From assembly GCA_019429225.1 (NCBI GenBank), contig JAHYJK010000001.1, positions 1 to 64,000 of the forward strand: DNA of 64,000 nucleotides, in the 5' to 3' direction. Within the stretch, counting starts at the first letter, position 1. Each line of letters begins with the position of its first letter. Source of the DNA: Anaerolineaceae bacterium. GTDB taxonomy: Bacteria; Chloroflexota; Anaerolineae; Anaerolineales; Anaerolineaceae. Of the stretch, positions 50,441 to 60,213 are shown piece after piece. The translations under genes were made by a program, and so were the position numbers. The notes beneath the pieces were generated by a model. The model worked only from the letters and a program-made list of their open reading frames with translations. It was not told the DNA's origin and searched no databases.

Positions 50441-50851
50441 ATGAAAACATTGACTTTTCCTGGTAGTTATTCCAGTCTGGTGAAGATTGGTGAATTTGTA
50501 ACCCAAGCAGCAAAATCTATTGGATTTGATGGGTTTGAGCTATATAAAATAGAAACCGCTGTTGATGAAGCATGTTCTAATATTATTGAACATGCATACG
50601 GGCAGGAAGATATTGGGGATATTGTAATATCTGTTGTCACGGATCTCGACAAAATTACGATTACATTAACTGATTTTGGAGAACCATTCGATCCCAAATA
50701 TGTTAAGCAACCTAATCTAGATGCAGATCTTCAAGATCGCGAGGACCATGGATTGGGCATTTACATGATGAAACAGTGGATGGATGTTGTGGTCTTTGAT
50801 ACTCTTAAAGATAAAAATGTCCTGACTTTGGTAAAGCATTTAAAGGATTGA
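50441..50851 (+). CDS. Serine-protein kinase/anti-sigma factor (RsbW-like, HATPase_c_2)
   Basis: IETAVDEACSNIIEHAYGQ; LTDFGEPFDPKYV; REDHGLGIYMMKQWMDVV. Confidence 0.93.
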   Translation: MKTLTFPGSYSSLVKIGEFVTQAAKSIGFDGFELYKIETAVDEACSNIIEHAYGQEDIGDIVISVVTDLDKITITLTDFGEPFDPKYVKQPNLDADLQDREDHGLGIYMMKQWMDVVVFDTLKDKNVLTLVKHLKD

Positions 50852-53800
50852 CTTTGTCCTCATCAAGCGAATTGCAAGCTATTCCAGAATGGAAACAATA
50901 TCTTCGATTTGGTGAACGTCTACTGGATCAACCATCTGTAGATAAACAGTGTGCATTTATTCAGGAAACAATAAAAGATTTATTGGGCGCAGAAGCTACT
51001 GTCTGGCTATCAGAGCCTTATTTCCCATTACCTGGCGATCAGAAAAAACCAATTCTTCCAGATGCACCTGTCTCTGAATTGGTAAGAAAAACTTTTACTC
51101 AACAATTAATTAATTTTGATCAGGGAATTAATATACCCTTTATTGGAAACAATAATTCTTCAAAACCTACTCACATTGCAATCCCATTAATCAGCCAGGA
51201 TAACATGTTAGGAATTCTCGAAGTCAAACGAGAAAATAGTCATTCATTTGATCAACTTGAAATAAATTTTCTGGAGGGTTTTTCTACTCACGCAGCAGTC
51301 TCTATGCAGATCATACGACAGGTTACACTGAAAAATTGGCGCATGGAGCAACTATCTCTTGTACGAAAAGTTTCAGAACAAATAGCCAATGTACATGATC
51401 TCAAATCTCTGTGTGAAAAAATTACAAGTTTGATACAAAAAACATTTGGTTATTATTTTGTAGCAATTTTTCTCTTAAATGGGAAAACAAGATCGTTAGA
51501 ATTAAAAGCTTCAACCAGTGCTTTAGAACCTGATTTGGCTTTACCACCTTCAATTATGAGTATTGGTGAAGGCATAATAGGTTATGTAGCCCGTAATGGA
51601 AAGGAACTCATAGCACCTGATGTGACAATTGAACCTTTGTATAAACCCTATGCAAATTTACCAAACACAAAAAGTGAAGCTACTTTTCCATTAAAAATAG
51701 ACAAGAAAACGCTTGGCGTTCTTGATATTCAAAGTAATCAATTGGATGCATTCAGTGAAAATGATGTAATTGTGTTAAGTGCTCTGGCAAATTCTATAGC
51801 CATCGCTGTTCAGGATGCAGAGTTATATGGCTCCCTATCCCAACGTGCAGAGCAAATCTCTATTATTTTTGAAGTAAGTCAGGCGATCAATTCCTTCCTG
51901 GATTTAGACGAATTACTGGAAAAAATCATCCAAATTATCATTAAACGGTTTGGGTTTAAGTACGTCCATATCTTCACAGTCCATGCAGGTAGAAGAAAAA
52001 TATTTTATCAAGCTGGATCATTACCAGAAAGTAAAGATTTAGTTGAAAAAGGATTTTCTTTTGATCTGGATGAAGATGGGATTATCTCCTGGGTAGCACA
52101 AAATGGAATTATTGCTATTTCCAATGACATCAGTCAAGATGAAAGATTTGGAAAACAAACTGTTCCAACTCATGACTACTATTCAGAATTAGTCGTGCCA
52201 TTAATCTATGGTGGAGAGATTCTTGGTGTTCTGGTTATTCAAAGTGAAATAAAAAATGCCATTGATGAGCATGATTTATTCATATTTGAGGCAATTGCTT
52301 CAACAATTTCATCAGCGCTCCGAAATGCTTTCCTTTTCCGCTCAGAACAATGGCGACATCAGGTTGCAGAATCATTCAGATCCGTTATTAGTATGATTTC
52401 TGCGAATACTGCACTGGACACTTTGTTGTGTAATATTCTTGAAAAGTTAAATCAGAATTTGCCATGTGATGCCTCCGCCGTCTGGCTTCTTGATAATCGA
52501 TATGATCATCTTGATGAATTAAACCCAAAAACACTCTCACTTGCCGCTACCTGGAATATTTCGAAAGAAAAATTAATAACTGCTTTGTCAAAAGAACCTG
52601 GAACCTGGGAATTAATGGAAATTGCATTAAAAGATACCGAACCAACCATCCGATCCGAAGAACATCCATATGGTCCCTTAGGTATCGCCCTCGATTTTCC
52701 TTCTGATTATTCTTCCATTGCTGCACCTTTACGAATTGGCGACCAGATTCTGGGTCTATTAACATTAGCGCATAATACGTCCAGAAGATATGGCGATGAA
52801 GCCAAAATCATAAGTATAACTTTCGCAAATTATGCTGCTGTAGCCATAAATAACGCCAGATTGTATACCGATGCTCAGGAACAAGCCTGGATGTCGACAG
52901 TGATGTTGCAGGTATCTCAAACCTGTCAAAATAGTGAGACAACCGAAGATTTGCTGGAATCTATGGTTCGTCTAACACCTTTACTGGTTGGGGTCAAAAA
53001 GTGTGCTTTTTATTTATGGAACCCTTATGAGAATTATTTCTTTCTCAAATCTGAGTATGGTTTTAGCTCACCTCCTAACCCGGTATGGAACAAAGATGTG
53101 CCGGCAGCTTTTCAAGTACTGAATTCATATAACCCGATATATATTCAAGATTTAACAGAGGAATTGCACTTCGAGAATAATGATGAATCTTTACAAAACA
53201 GTACGATCATGTTGCTTCCATTACGTGCTCGCGGGGACCTATTAGGTTCATTCCTCGTTTTTCATGAAAATAAAAATCCTACATTGGAGAATAACCTATC
53301 CAATGACACACTTTCAATCCTTCAAGGAATTGTCCAACAGACGGCTGTTTCGCTTGATAATATGCGCTTGATTGAAGCCAGGCAAGAGGAAGCATATATC
53401 ACCGCAGTTCTGCTACAGGTTGCCCAGGCTGTTGTTACCCAACCGAATCTATCAGATACATTTGACACGATCGTTAATCTGCTACCCATTCTGATTGGTG
53501 TGAATGCCTGCATCATCTATATGCCGGATGACGACGATGATCAAAGTTTCAAAGCAGTTGGTGTCTATTCAGATAACGATGAGCACACTTCCATTTTTAC
53601 CTCTCAAGAATTCTGTGAAAAAAATCCCCTGCTTAATTTTGTCTCAAAATTCAACCAGATTGCCTATACATTCATCACAAATGAAGAATTCGAAACGGAA
53701 TGCATTAAGAATTTAAAACCATTACCTTACATTCAAGAAATGAAAATTGATGTCCCTGACCACATGTTAATTGCCTTTCCGATCAATCTCAAGGGGGAAT

Positions 53801-54681
53801 TATTAGGGATTTTATTAACAAAAGAAGATAATCTATCAGCCCAATATTTTGAGAAAAGGGTTGAACTATTAAATGGGGTATCCCAGGAAATTTCATTAGC
53901 AATTCAAAATTATTTCCTACAAAAAGATATCGTAAAAAGAGAAAAACTCGAGCAGGAAATACAACTGGCACGACAAATTCAAAAAACCTTCCTGCCTGAT
54001 TCTTTGCCTGTTCTTCCTGGATGGCAAATTCAAACACGATGGGAAACTGCTTTACAGGTTGGCGGAGATTTTTACGATATTATTTTCCTTCCAAACCATC
54101 GCGTTGGTTTGGTAATCGCCGATGTAGCCGATAAAGGTTTGGCTGCATCCTTATACATGACAGTTTCAAGAACTCTCATCCGCGCCTTTGGTCAGACGAT
54201 TGCTGATCCGGGTGGAGTACTCAACGCCGTGAATAATTTACTGGTAGGTGATACCCCCAGTGGTATGTTTGTGACAGCAGTATTTGCAATCCTGGATTTA
54301 AAAACAGGAAAATTGATCTTTGCTAATGCTGGCCATAACCGGCCAATTGTAATTCGATCTCACAAATCATTAACCGAAGAATTACCACAAGGCGACATGG
54401 CACTCGGTGTCATGGAAGATGTGCAATATAGGAACATGGAATTTTCAATTGAACCTGGAGATTTAATTTTATTCTATACGGATGGACTCACAGAAACTTT
54501 TTCGATGGATGATGAGCAGTATGGAGTAATGCGGTCAATTGAATTCTTAAAACAAAACCATCATCTCAACATTAATGAAATACTGGATAAACTTGACCTT
54601 GAATTGCATGATTTTCGGGAAGGTCAACCACCCAGTGACGATTTAACGATGATCGGACTAAAAAGAGAAGAGATGCCTTAA
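50848..54681 (+). CDS. Multi-GAF-domain PP2C/SpoIIE-type serine phosphatase (RsbU-like)
   Basis: 1277 aa; several GAF-like repeats; C-terminal ARQIQKTFLPDSLP, VGGDFYDIIFL, ADVADKGLAASLYM, FANAGHNRPIVI, FYTDGLTE, SDDLTMIGLKR. Confidence 0.95.
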   Translation: MTLSSSSELQAIPEWKQYLRFGERLLDQPSVDKQCAFIQETIKDLLGAEATVWLSEPYFPLPGDQKKPILPDAPVSELVRKTFTQQLINFDQGINIPFIGNNNSSKPTHIAIPLISQDNMLGILEVKRENSHSFDQLEINFLEGFSTHAAVSMQIIRQVTLKNWRMEQLSLVRKVSEQIANVHDLKSLCEKITSLIQKTFGYYFVAIFLLNGKTRSLELKASTSALEPDLALPPSIMSIGEGIIGYVARNGKELIAPDVTIEPLYKPYANLPNTKSEATFPLKIDKKTLGVLDIQSNQLDAFSENDVIVLSALANSIAIAVQDAELYGSLSQRAEQISIIFEVSQAINSFLDLDELLEKIIQIIIKRFGFKYVHIFTVHAGRRKIFYQAGSLPESKDLVEKGFSFDLDEDGIISWVAQNGIIAISNDISQDERFGKQTVPTHDYYSELVVPLIYGGEILGVLVIQSEIKNAIDEHDLFIFEAIASTISSALRNAFLFRSEQWRHQVAESFRSVISMISANTALDTLLCNILEKLNQNLPCDASAVWLLDNRYDHLDELNPKTLSLAATWNISKEKLITALSKEPGTWELMEIALKDTEPTIRSEEHPYGPLGIALDFPSDYSSIAAPLRIGDQILGLLTLAHNTSRRYGDEAKIISITFANYAAVAINNARLYTDAQEQAWMSTVMLQVSQTCQNSETTEDLLESMVRLTPLLVGVKKCAFYLWNPYENYFFLKSEYGFSSPPNPVWNKDVPAAFQVLNSYNPIYIQDLTEELHFENNDESLQNSTIMLLPLRARGDLLGSFLVFHENKNPTLENNLSNDTLSILQGIVQQTAVSLDNMRLIEARQEEAYITAVLLQVAQAVVTQPNLSDTFDTIVNLLPILIGVNACIIYMPDDDDDQSFKAVGVYSDNDEHTSIFTSQEFCEKNPLLNFVSKFNQIAYTFITNEEFETECIKNLKPLPYIQEMKIDVPDHMLIAFPINLKGELLGILLTKEDNLSAQYFEKRVELLNGVSQEISLAIQNYFLQKDIVKREKLEQEIQLARQIQKTFLPDSLPVLPGWQIQTRWETALQVGGDFYDIIFLPNHRVGLVIADVADKGLAASLYMTVSRTLIRAFGQTIADPGGVLNAVNNLLVGDTPSGMFVTAVFAILDLKTGKLIFANAGHNRPIVIRSHKSLTEELPQGDMALGVMEDVQYRNMEFSIEPGDLILFYTDGLTETFSMDDEQYGVMRSIEFLKQNHHLNINEILDKLDLELHDFREGQPPSDDLTMIGLKREEMP

Positions 54682-55061
54682 TTTTGGTCTGAGAAAAATA
54701 ATTCGTACCAGATTTTCCAGTTAGGCAATGGCTTGGTCTCAACAGTAGGTTGCAAAACAGGTGTTGGTGTCAATTCAGAAGAAGATAATGGAACAATTAA
54801 TACCTCGCCAGGTTTTACCATATACCCCTTTTCTCTGGCATATTCCTCCACTGCAACTTCAGATGTAGCATATCCAATCTGTGTCTCTATATGGCTGTTG
54901 GTGATGCGTAAAGAAACAACTTCGGTCTGCATTAAATTGTTCTGATCACTTAACTTGGATAATTCATTGTACCTGGCACTCAATCCCATTAATAAAAAGA
55001 AAATGACCACCAGCGCAATATATATCGAAAATTTCCGAAAATCAATTTGCAGATTTTTCAC
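54678..55061 (-). CDS. Septum formation initiator (FtsB/DivIC-like) protein
   Basis: Short N-terminal TM, coiled coil ARYNELSKLSDQNNLMQTEVVSLRITNSHIETQIGYATSEVAVEEYAREKGYMVKPGEVLIVPL. Confidence 0.85.
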   Translation of the reverse strand: MKNLQIDFRKFSIYIALVVIFFLLMGLSARYNELSKLSDQNNLMQTEVVSLRITNSHIETQIGYATSEVAVEEYAREKGYMVKPGEVLIVPLSSSELTPTPVLQPTVETKPLPNWKIWYELFFSDQN

Positions 55062-55167
55062 CTTAACTCATTATGCCTCATTTATAATTTTATCAAAGAT
55101 ACATATTCTATGCCAAGTTAAGCAATTATTTAGAAATTAATATCAATGAGTACTTAAACAAAAAAAG

Positions 55168-55251
<84 letters not shown>

Positions 55252-55492
55252 TCTTTATGAACGCTTTGAATTTTATCGGAATAATGATTTTTGTCAACCT
55301 TTTATTAAGAACCATGCTTCTCATCGAAAGTATAATAATTAGAATTGCTGAACCATTATCCTATTTCAAAAACTTAAAGACGATTTTCAAGAATTTCAAA
55401 TAGAAAAAGGAACCAATTAGCACTATACAACGTCTTAGAAAAGTGAATTTAATTTTAGATATACTTAGATTAGAGTTTACAATAATATAGGT

Positions 55493-56536
55493 TTGAGTTC
55501 TAAAAAACAAATGATTATGAAAAAAAGCGCAATTATTATATTCAGCCTAATGATTATTCTGACTGCCTGTAATTTACCAGGTTTAGGCAATTATGTAACC
55601 TTGCCATCAGGTTCTAAAGTGAAATGGGTGAAACTCGATCCAAATGGATCACCTACGGCAACTCCTTTTTTACCTATCATGGAAGAAGTGGTTACCCCAA
55701 ATCCTGAAACTGACAAAACTGAAGGTGAAATAGCTGTTCCAACTGAGTACAAACCGCAAAGGCCAGAAGGACAGGTAAACATTTTAGTTTTAGGTTCTGA
55801 CTATCGTCCGGAATCAGGATATCGAACAGATGTGTTCATGTTGCTCTCAATATATCCAAAAGAAGGTACTGCTTCCATTCTCTCATTTCCACGTGATCTA
55901 TACGTCTATCTTCCCGGTATCGGAAATCAAAGAATCAACGTAGCACAACCTTTTGGCGGTTTTGCATTAAGTAAGGCGACGCTGGAAGAAAATTTTGGTG
56001 TTACAGCAGATCACTACATCATGACTAATTTCCAGGGTTTCAAAGGAATTATTAACAGTCTCGGTGGAATTACTGTAAATGTAGGATCATATCTTTCGGA
56101 TCATTGTGAATTACCACAGGGGGATGCCTCAAAGAATTGCACTGTTTACGCCGGTCCAAACTATATGAATGGTGATACTGCACTCTGGTATGTACGATCA
56201 CGTTACACGTCCAGTGATTTTGACCGGACGAGACGTGCACAAGAAGTAATGTTTGCAATTTTTGAAAAATTAATGTCTCTGGATGCCCTTTCTCGAGTAC
56301 CGGAGTTATACAATTTATATCTGAGTTCTGTGGAAACAGATCTGGGATTAACAGACATCGTTCCACTTATGCCTGTCACCAGTCAAATTCTTTCAGATCC
56401 ATCCAGATTACGCCGTTATGCGATTGGTGAGGAACATGTCTCACATTATGTACTTCCCAATTCTGGTGCGAATGTTTTAATACCAAACTATGAATTGATC
56501 GAACAGATTATAATCGACTCAGCTTTTACACCCTGA
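55493..56536 (+). CDS. LytR-CpsA-Psr (LCP) family protein
   Basis: NILVLGSDYRPESGYRTDVFMLLSIYPKEGTASILSFPRDLYVYLP; INSLGGITVNV; GDTALWYVRSRYTSSDFDRTRRAQEVM; lipobox-like ILTAC. Confidence 0.95.
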   Translation: MSSKKQMIMKKSAIIIFSLMIILTACNLPGLGNYVTLPSGSKVKWVKLDPNGSPTATPFLPIMEEVVTPNPETDKTEGEIAVPTEYKPQRPEGQVNILVLGSDYRPESGYRTDVFMLLSIYPKEGTASILSFPRDLYVYLPGIGNQRINVAQPFGGFALSKATLEENFGVTADHYIMTNFQGFKGIINSLGGITVNVGSYLSDHCELPQGDASKNCTVYAGPNYMNGDTALWYVRSRYTSSDFDRTRRAQEVMFAIFEKLMSLDALSRVPELYNLYLSSVETDLGLTDIVPLMPVTSQILSDPSRLRRYAIGEEHVSHYVLPNSGANVLIPNYELIEQIIIDSAFTP

Positions 56537-56571
56537 TAGACAGAATTCAATTCTGAATTTTCCTGGATCAA

Positions 56572-56600
56572 TTGACAAAACCAACAAAAAAGTGTAAATT
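56572..56600 (+). promoter_or_regulatory. Sigma70-type promoter upstream of the integrase-like gene
   Basis: TTGACA - 17 bp - TAAATT, 25 bp before ATG at 56625. Confidence 0.55.
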
Positions 56601-56624
56601 CATAATATCTATACGAAATTTGAG

Positions 56625-57533
56625 GTGATTATGAAAACACAATCTGATTTTGAATCACATATCCATTCATCTACCCCCCTTAACCCCGCTATTCAAGCCT
56701 GGGAAATTTTTCTGCAAGACCAGGATAAATCCCCTTTTACCGTAAAAGCTTTTATCAATGATTTGCAATTGTTAGCCAGCTTTATTCCTCCAGATAAAGC
56801 TATCGGATCAATAACAACCAATGATTTGAATCTTTTCCTTAAATGGCTGGAAAATGGTCGTGGAGTCCCCTGTAGCCCTAAAAGTCTGTCGCGAAGAATC
56901 ACATCTATTAAAGCTTTTTTCCGGTGGTTGCATAACAATGGCAGAATTTCCATCAATCCGGCAGAAAGAGTTGTTCAAAAATCCGTCATCAGTCCATTGC
57001 CAGAGGTATTAACACCGGCAGAAACTGAATTATTATTGGAAATTGCCAATCGTTTTCGCAATTCGACCAAACCTGATACCCGATATTTCACTTTACTCAA
57101 ATTATTATTTGAAACTGGCATAAAAAAAGGTGAATGTCTGATGCTTGGGTTAAATCATATTGATTTAAGTTCACCAAATGGACCATTCATCTTCGTTCGC
57201 TACAATAATCCAAACTATCGCTATAAAGAAAGAAAAATACCTGTCTCCCCAGAATGGGTAGCAGCTTATCAGGAATATTTATCACAATTTAATCCCAAAG
57301 ATCAGGTCTTTCCGTGGTCGCCCCGTCGTTTAGAATACATATTGGAAGATTTGAGTAATGAAGCAGGTTTAGAAAAACACCTATCGTTTGACATGTGTCG
57401 TTGGACCTGCGCTGTTAATGATTACAGCTCAGAGATGGAGAAGGACGCAATCCGCCAGAAGCTAGGGATATCTAAGATTCAGTGGAGAGAGATCGGGCAG
57501 AAATTAGAGCGGTTGTCCCAAAAGTATTCTTAA
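56625..57533 (+). CDS. Tyrosine recombinase (XerC/D)-fold protein, apparently catalytically degenerate
   Basis: N-terminal SAM-like core-binding domain (AIQAWEIFLQDQDKSPFTVKAFINDLQLL...SPKSLSRRITSIKAFFRWL...INPAERV) and C-terminal domain (LLFETGIKKGECLMLGLNHIDL...KERKIPVSPE); standard catalytic residues mostly not conserved. Confidence 0.8.
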   Translation: MIMKTQSDFESHIHSSTPLNPAIQAWEIFLQDQDKSPFTVKAFINDLQLLASFIPPDKAIGSITTNDLNLFLKWLENGRGVPCSPKSLSRRITSIKAFFRWLHNNGRISINPAERVVQKSVISPLPEVLTPAETELLLEIANRFRNSTKPDTRYFTLLKLLFETGIKKGECLMLGLNHIDLSSPNGPFIFVRYNNPNYRYKERKIPVSPEWVAAYQEYLSQFNPKDQVFPWSPRRLEYILEDLSNEAGLEKHLSFDMCRWTCAVNDYSSEMEKDAIRQKLGISKIQWREIGQKLERLSQKYS

Positions 57534-58954
57534 CTGATTTTTTTCAAAACAGACATCTTAATAATTTTTTTTGTAGAATCAGTAACTCGAAATTCGTGAG
57601 CTGGACGATATCCTGGTATCCATAAGATCCTGTTATCTGAATTTGTGACCAGTGGCCATTTTTCTCTTGCTGCTTGCATTATTTTTTCATTGATAAAAAT
57701 ATCGCTGATTTTAATGCTCCCTATTTCCATTCCAAGTGGTTGAAATCTGTCACCATCTTTCCTTCCTCTCAGGAAAATATAATCGCTTATTTTTTCTCTA
57801 TCCAGCAGAACCGTGAATTCATTCTCGGTTTTAATTTGATTATTGATAGGGGCATTTATTAATTCAATTTGAAATAACCAATTTTCTGAAACTTGAATGC
57901 AATCATGCTTTCCAGTTTCTATCTTTACTGTATCCCGAATTTGTGGAAACAATAATCCCATCCAATCCTTAGATTTTGAACCAAAGAGGATCTCTTTGTT
58001 CGTAAAAATAGCCACCAAACGATCCTGAAGGTCAATTTCCCCAGTTTTGTTTTTGTCCATAAAATTCAAAAGGTTTTCAATATTCTTAAAAGACAAATCT
58101 CTCAAATCAGGGCGTAACAAGAAAGCAACAAATCGAATAATCCTTCTTTGCAATCCAAGTGGTTGTTTCTTTAATTCTGGTAAATTTAATCGAATAAATC
58201 GGCGATCTTGTTGCAAACAAATTGAATCCCAAATTTTTGATAAACGTTCCTGAATTAATTCGTCCTCACCTTGTAAGACATTAGCCATATTCAATAATCT
58301 CTGATTTAACCCGCTGTATCGTTCATTCAAAAACGGTAATATTTCATGTCTGATCCTGTTTCTTTCGTATAAATTGGAGAAATTGGTTTCATCAACAACA
58401 TAATCAAGATTGTTTTTTGTACAGTATTCCTCAATTTCATACCGCCAGAATGATAATAATGGACGCAGTATTTTGATTTCTGAATCAAATTCAGGGATAA
58501 CAGCAATATCCTTCATTCCTGCTAAACCGGACAGTCCACTCCCCCGCAACAGATGCATAAAAATTGTTTCTATCTGGTCATCTGCATGGTGACCAACGGC
58601 AATATATGGGGCTGCATTATTCCTTGCCACTCGGTAAAGAAAATCATATCTTCTTTTTCTGGCCGCTTCTTCCAGAGAAAGATGGTATTCTTTTGCAAAT
58701 TCCAAAACATCCGCTTTTTGAGAAACGAAGTCACATCCCAATTGCCTGGCACGCATCCTGGCAAATTGCTCATCTCGATCAGCATGTTTACGAATCCCAT
58801 GGTTAAAATGAGCAATAATTAATGGATTTTCCAATGTAGTAAATAGATTTAATAGACACACACTATCCATTCCCCCGGAAAAAGCGATTACTACTGGCTG
58901 AGTGTTGGTTAATTTTAAATTGTTCTTTATAATGTTAAGAAATTGTAAATCCAT
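57530..58954 (-). CDS. tilS: tRNA(Ile)-lysidine synthase
   Basis: VVIAFSGGMDSVCLLNLF PP-loop; AHFNHGIRKHADRDEQFAR; AVGHHADDQIETIFMHLLRGSGLSGLAGM. Confidence 0.97.
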   Translation of the reverse strand: MDLQFLNIIKNNLKLTNTQPVVIAFSGGMDSVCLLNLFTTLENPLIIAHFNHGIRKHADRDEQFARMRARQLGCDFVSQKADVLEFAKEYHLSLEEAARKRRYDFLYRVARNNAAPYIAVGHHADDQIETIFMHLLRGSGLSGLAGMKDIAVIPEFDSEIKILRPLLSFWRYEIEEYCTKNNLDYVVDETNFSNLYERNRIRHEILPFLNERYSGLNQRLLNMANVLQGEDELIQERLSKIWDSICLQQDRRFIRLNLPELKKQPLGLQRRIIRFVAFLLRPDLRDLSFKNIENLLNFMDKNKTGEIDLQDRLVAIFTNKEILFGSKSKDWMGLLFPQIRDTVKIETGKHDCIQVSENWLFQIELINAPINNQIKTENEFTVLLDREKISDYIFLRGRKDGDRFQPLGMEIGSIKISDIFINEKIMQAAREKWPLVTNSDNRILWIPGYRPAHEFRVTDSTKKIIKMSVLKKIS

Positions 58955-59058
58955 CTTCTTATTGTATCTGAAACATTGACAGAATTTTTCTTTAATTTTT
59001 TATTTTAAGCTATATTTATATAAGATTTCCTAATAAATTAAAAAATGAGGCATAAATT

Positions 59059-60213
59059 ATGGCAGAAAAAATCCTTATTATCGATGATGACTCCGAAACC
59101 CTACGCTTGATAGGAATGATGCTCCAAAGACAAGGATATCAAACAGTTACTGCTAATAATGGAGATGAAGGGGTAGCTTTAGCAAAACACGAATTACCCG
59201 ATTTAATCATCCTTGATATTATGATGCCAGAAGTTAATGGATATACAGTTGCGAAACATTTGCGCGCAGATCCAGCAACTTCAGAAACTCCAATATTAAT
59301 GTTTACAGCAAAAAGTCAAGTAGATGACAAAGTTGCAGGATTTGAAGCTGGCGCTGATGATTACTTAACAAAACCGGTTCATCCTGTTGAGCTGGTAGCG
59401 CATATTAAAGCCTTATTATCACGTAGAGTTTCCCACCAGACTGGTAAAGTGATTCAGAAAAACCAGGGATTCACGATCGGTGTGTTAGGGGCTAAAGGTG
59501 GATTAGGGATTTCATCTACTGCACTCAATCTTGGAATTGCTCTCAGTGAGAAAAGTGATTTAGGTGTGGTATGTGTTGAATTATCACCTGGAAATGGTAT
59601 TTGGAGCCTGGAACTCGGATTAGCAGATACCAAGGGTTTGGACAATATTCTGCTAAGTAAACCAGGTGATATAACCATCGAATTAATTGAAAAAAATTTA
59701 GTAAACACGTTATTTGGTGTGCGTTTATTGCTTACTTCTTCACTATTCTCACCGGTTCAAATGACCGAAAATTTGAAAAAAGTTGGTTTTTTGCTGGATG
59801 GTTTAACAAAAATTGCAAAGGTCACCATCCTGGATCTTGGTGTTCCAAATGAAGAATATCTGAATGAAGTAATTGATAAATGTGATCAAATTATTGTGGT
59901 AACAGAGTCTTATCCAATTGCGGTTGAAAGAACAAAGCTTATTCTGGAAGAATTAACCAACTATGGTTTTGGGAAACATAAATTGATAAGTGTTATATCT
60001 GTCAATCGTGTCCGAGCGGATATTCAATTGACCCAACCACAAATTCAGGAAAAAATAGGAGTATTACCTCTGCTAACCGTCCCTTCCGCCCCTGAACAGG
60101 CATATCAAGCAGCCATTCATTTCCAACCATTCATAAAAATACAACCTGAGAGTCTGGCATCACAACAGTTCTATCGCCTGGCAGAGCTATTATTAGTCAA
60201 TATTAAAAAATAA
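59059..60213 (+). CDS. Response-regulator receiver domain fused to CpaE/TadZ-like MinD/ParA-family domain
   Basis: Receiver: KILIIDDDSETLRLIGMMLQRQGYQ...DLIILDIMMPEVNGYTV...PILMFTAKS...DDYLTKPVHPVEL; C-terminal IGVLGAKGGLGISSTALNLGIALS deviant Walker A. Confidence 0.88.
   Translation: MAEKILIIDDDSETLRLIGMMLQRQGYQTVTANNGDEGVALAKHELPDLIILDIMMPEVNGYTVAKHLRADPATSETPILMFTAKSQVDDKVAGFEAGADDYLTKPVHPVELVAHIKALLSRRVSHQTGKVIQKNQGFTIGVLGAKGGLGISSTALNLGIALSEKSDLGVVCVELSPGNGIWSLELGLADTKGLDNILLSKPGDITIELIEKNLVNTLFGVRLLLTSSLFSPVQMTENLKKVGFLLDGLTKIAKVTILDLGVPNEEYLNEVIDKCDQIIVVTESYPIAVERTKLILEELTNYGFGKHKLISVISVNRVRADIQLTQPQIQEKIGVLPLLTVPSAPEQAYQAAIHFQPFIKIQPESLASQQFYRLAELLLVNIKK

Noticed and set aside
58976-59006. 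TTGACA upstream of the receiver-CpaE gene with TATTTT
   Set aside because: Spacing would be 19 bp and the -10 is poor in a T-rich stretch; not reported as a promoter.
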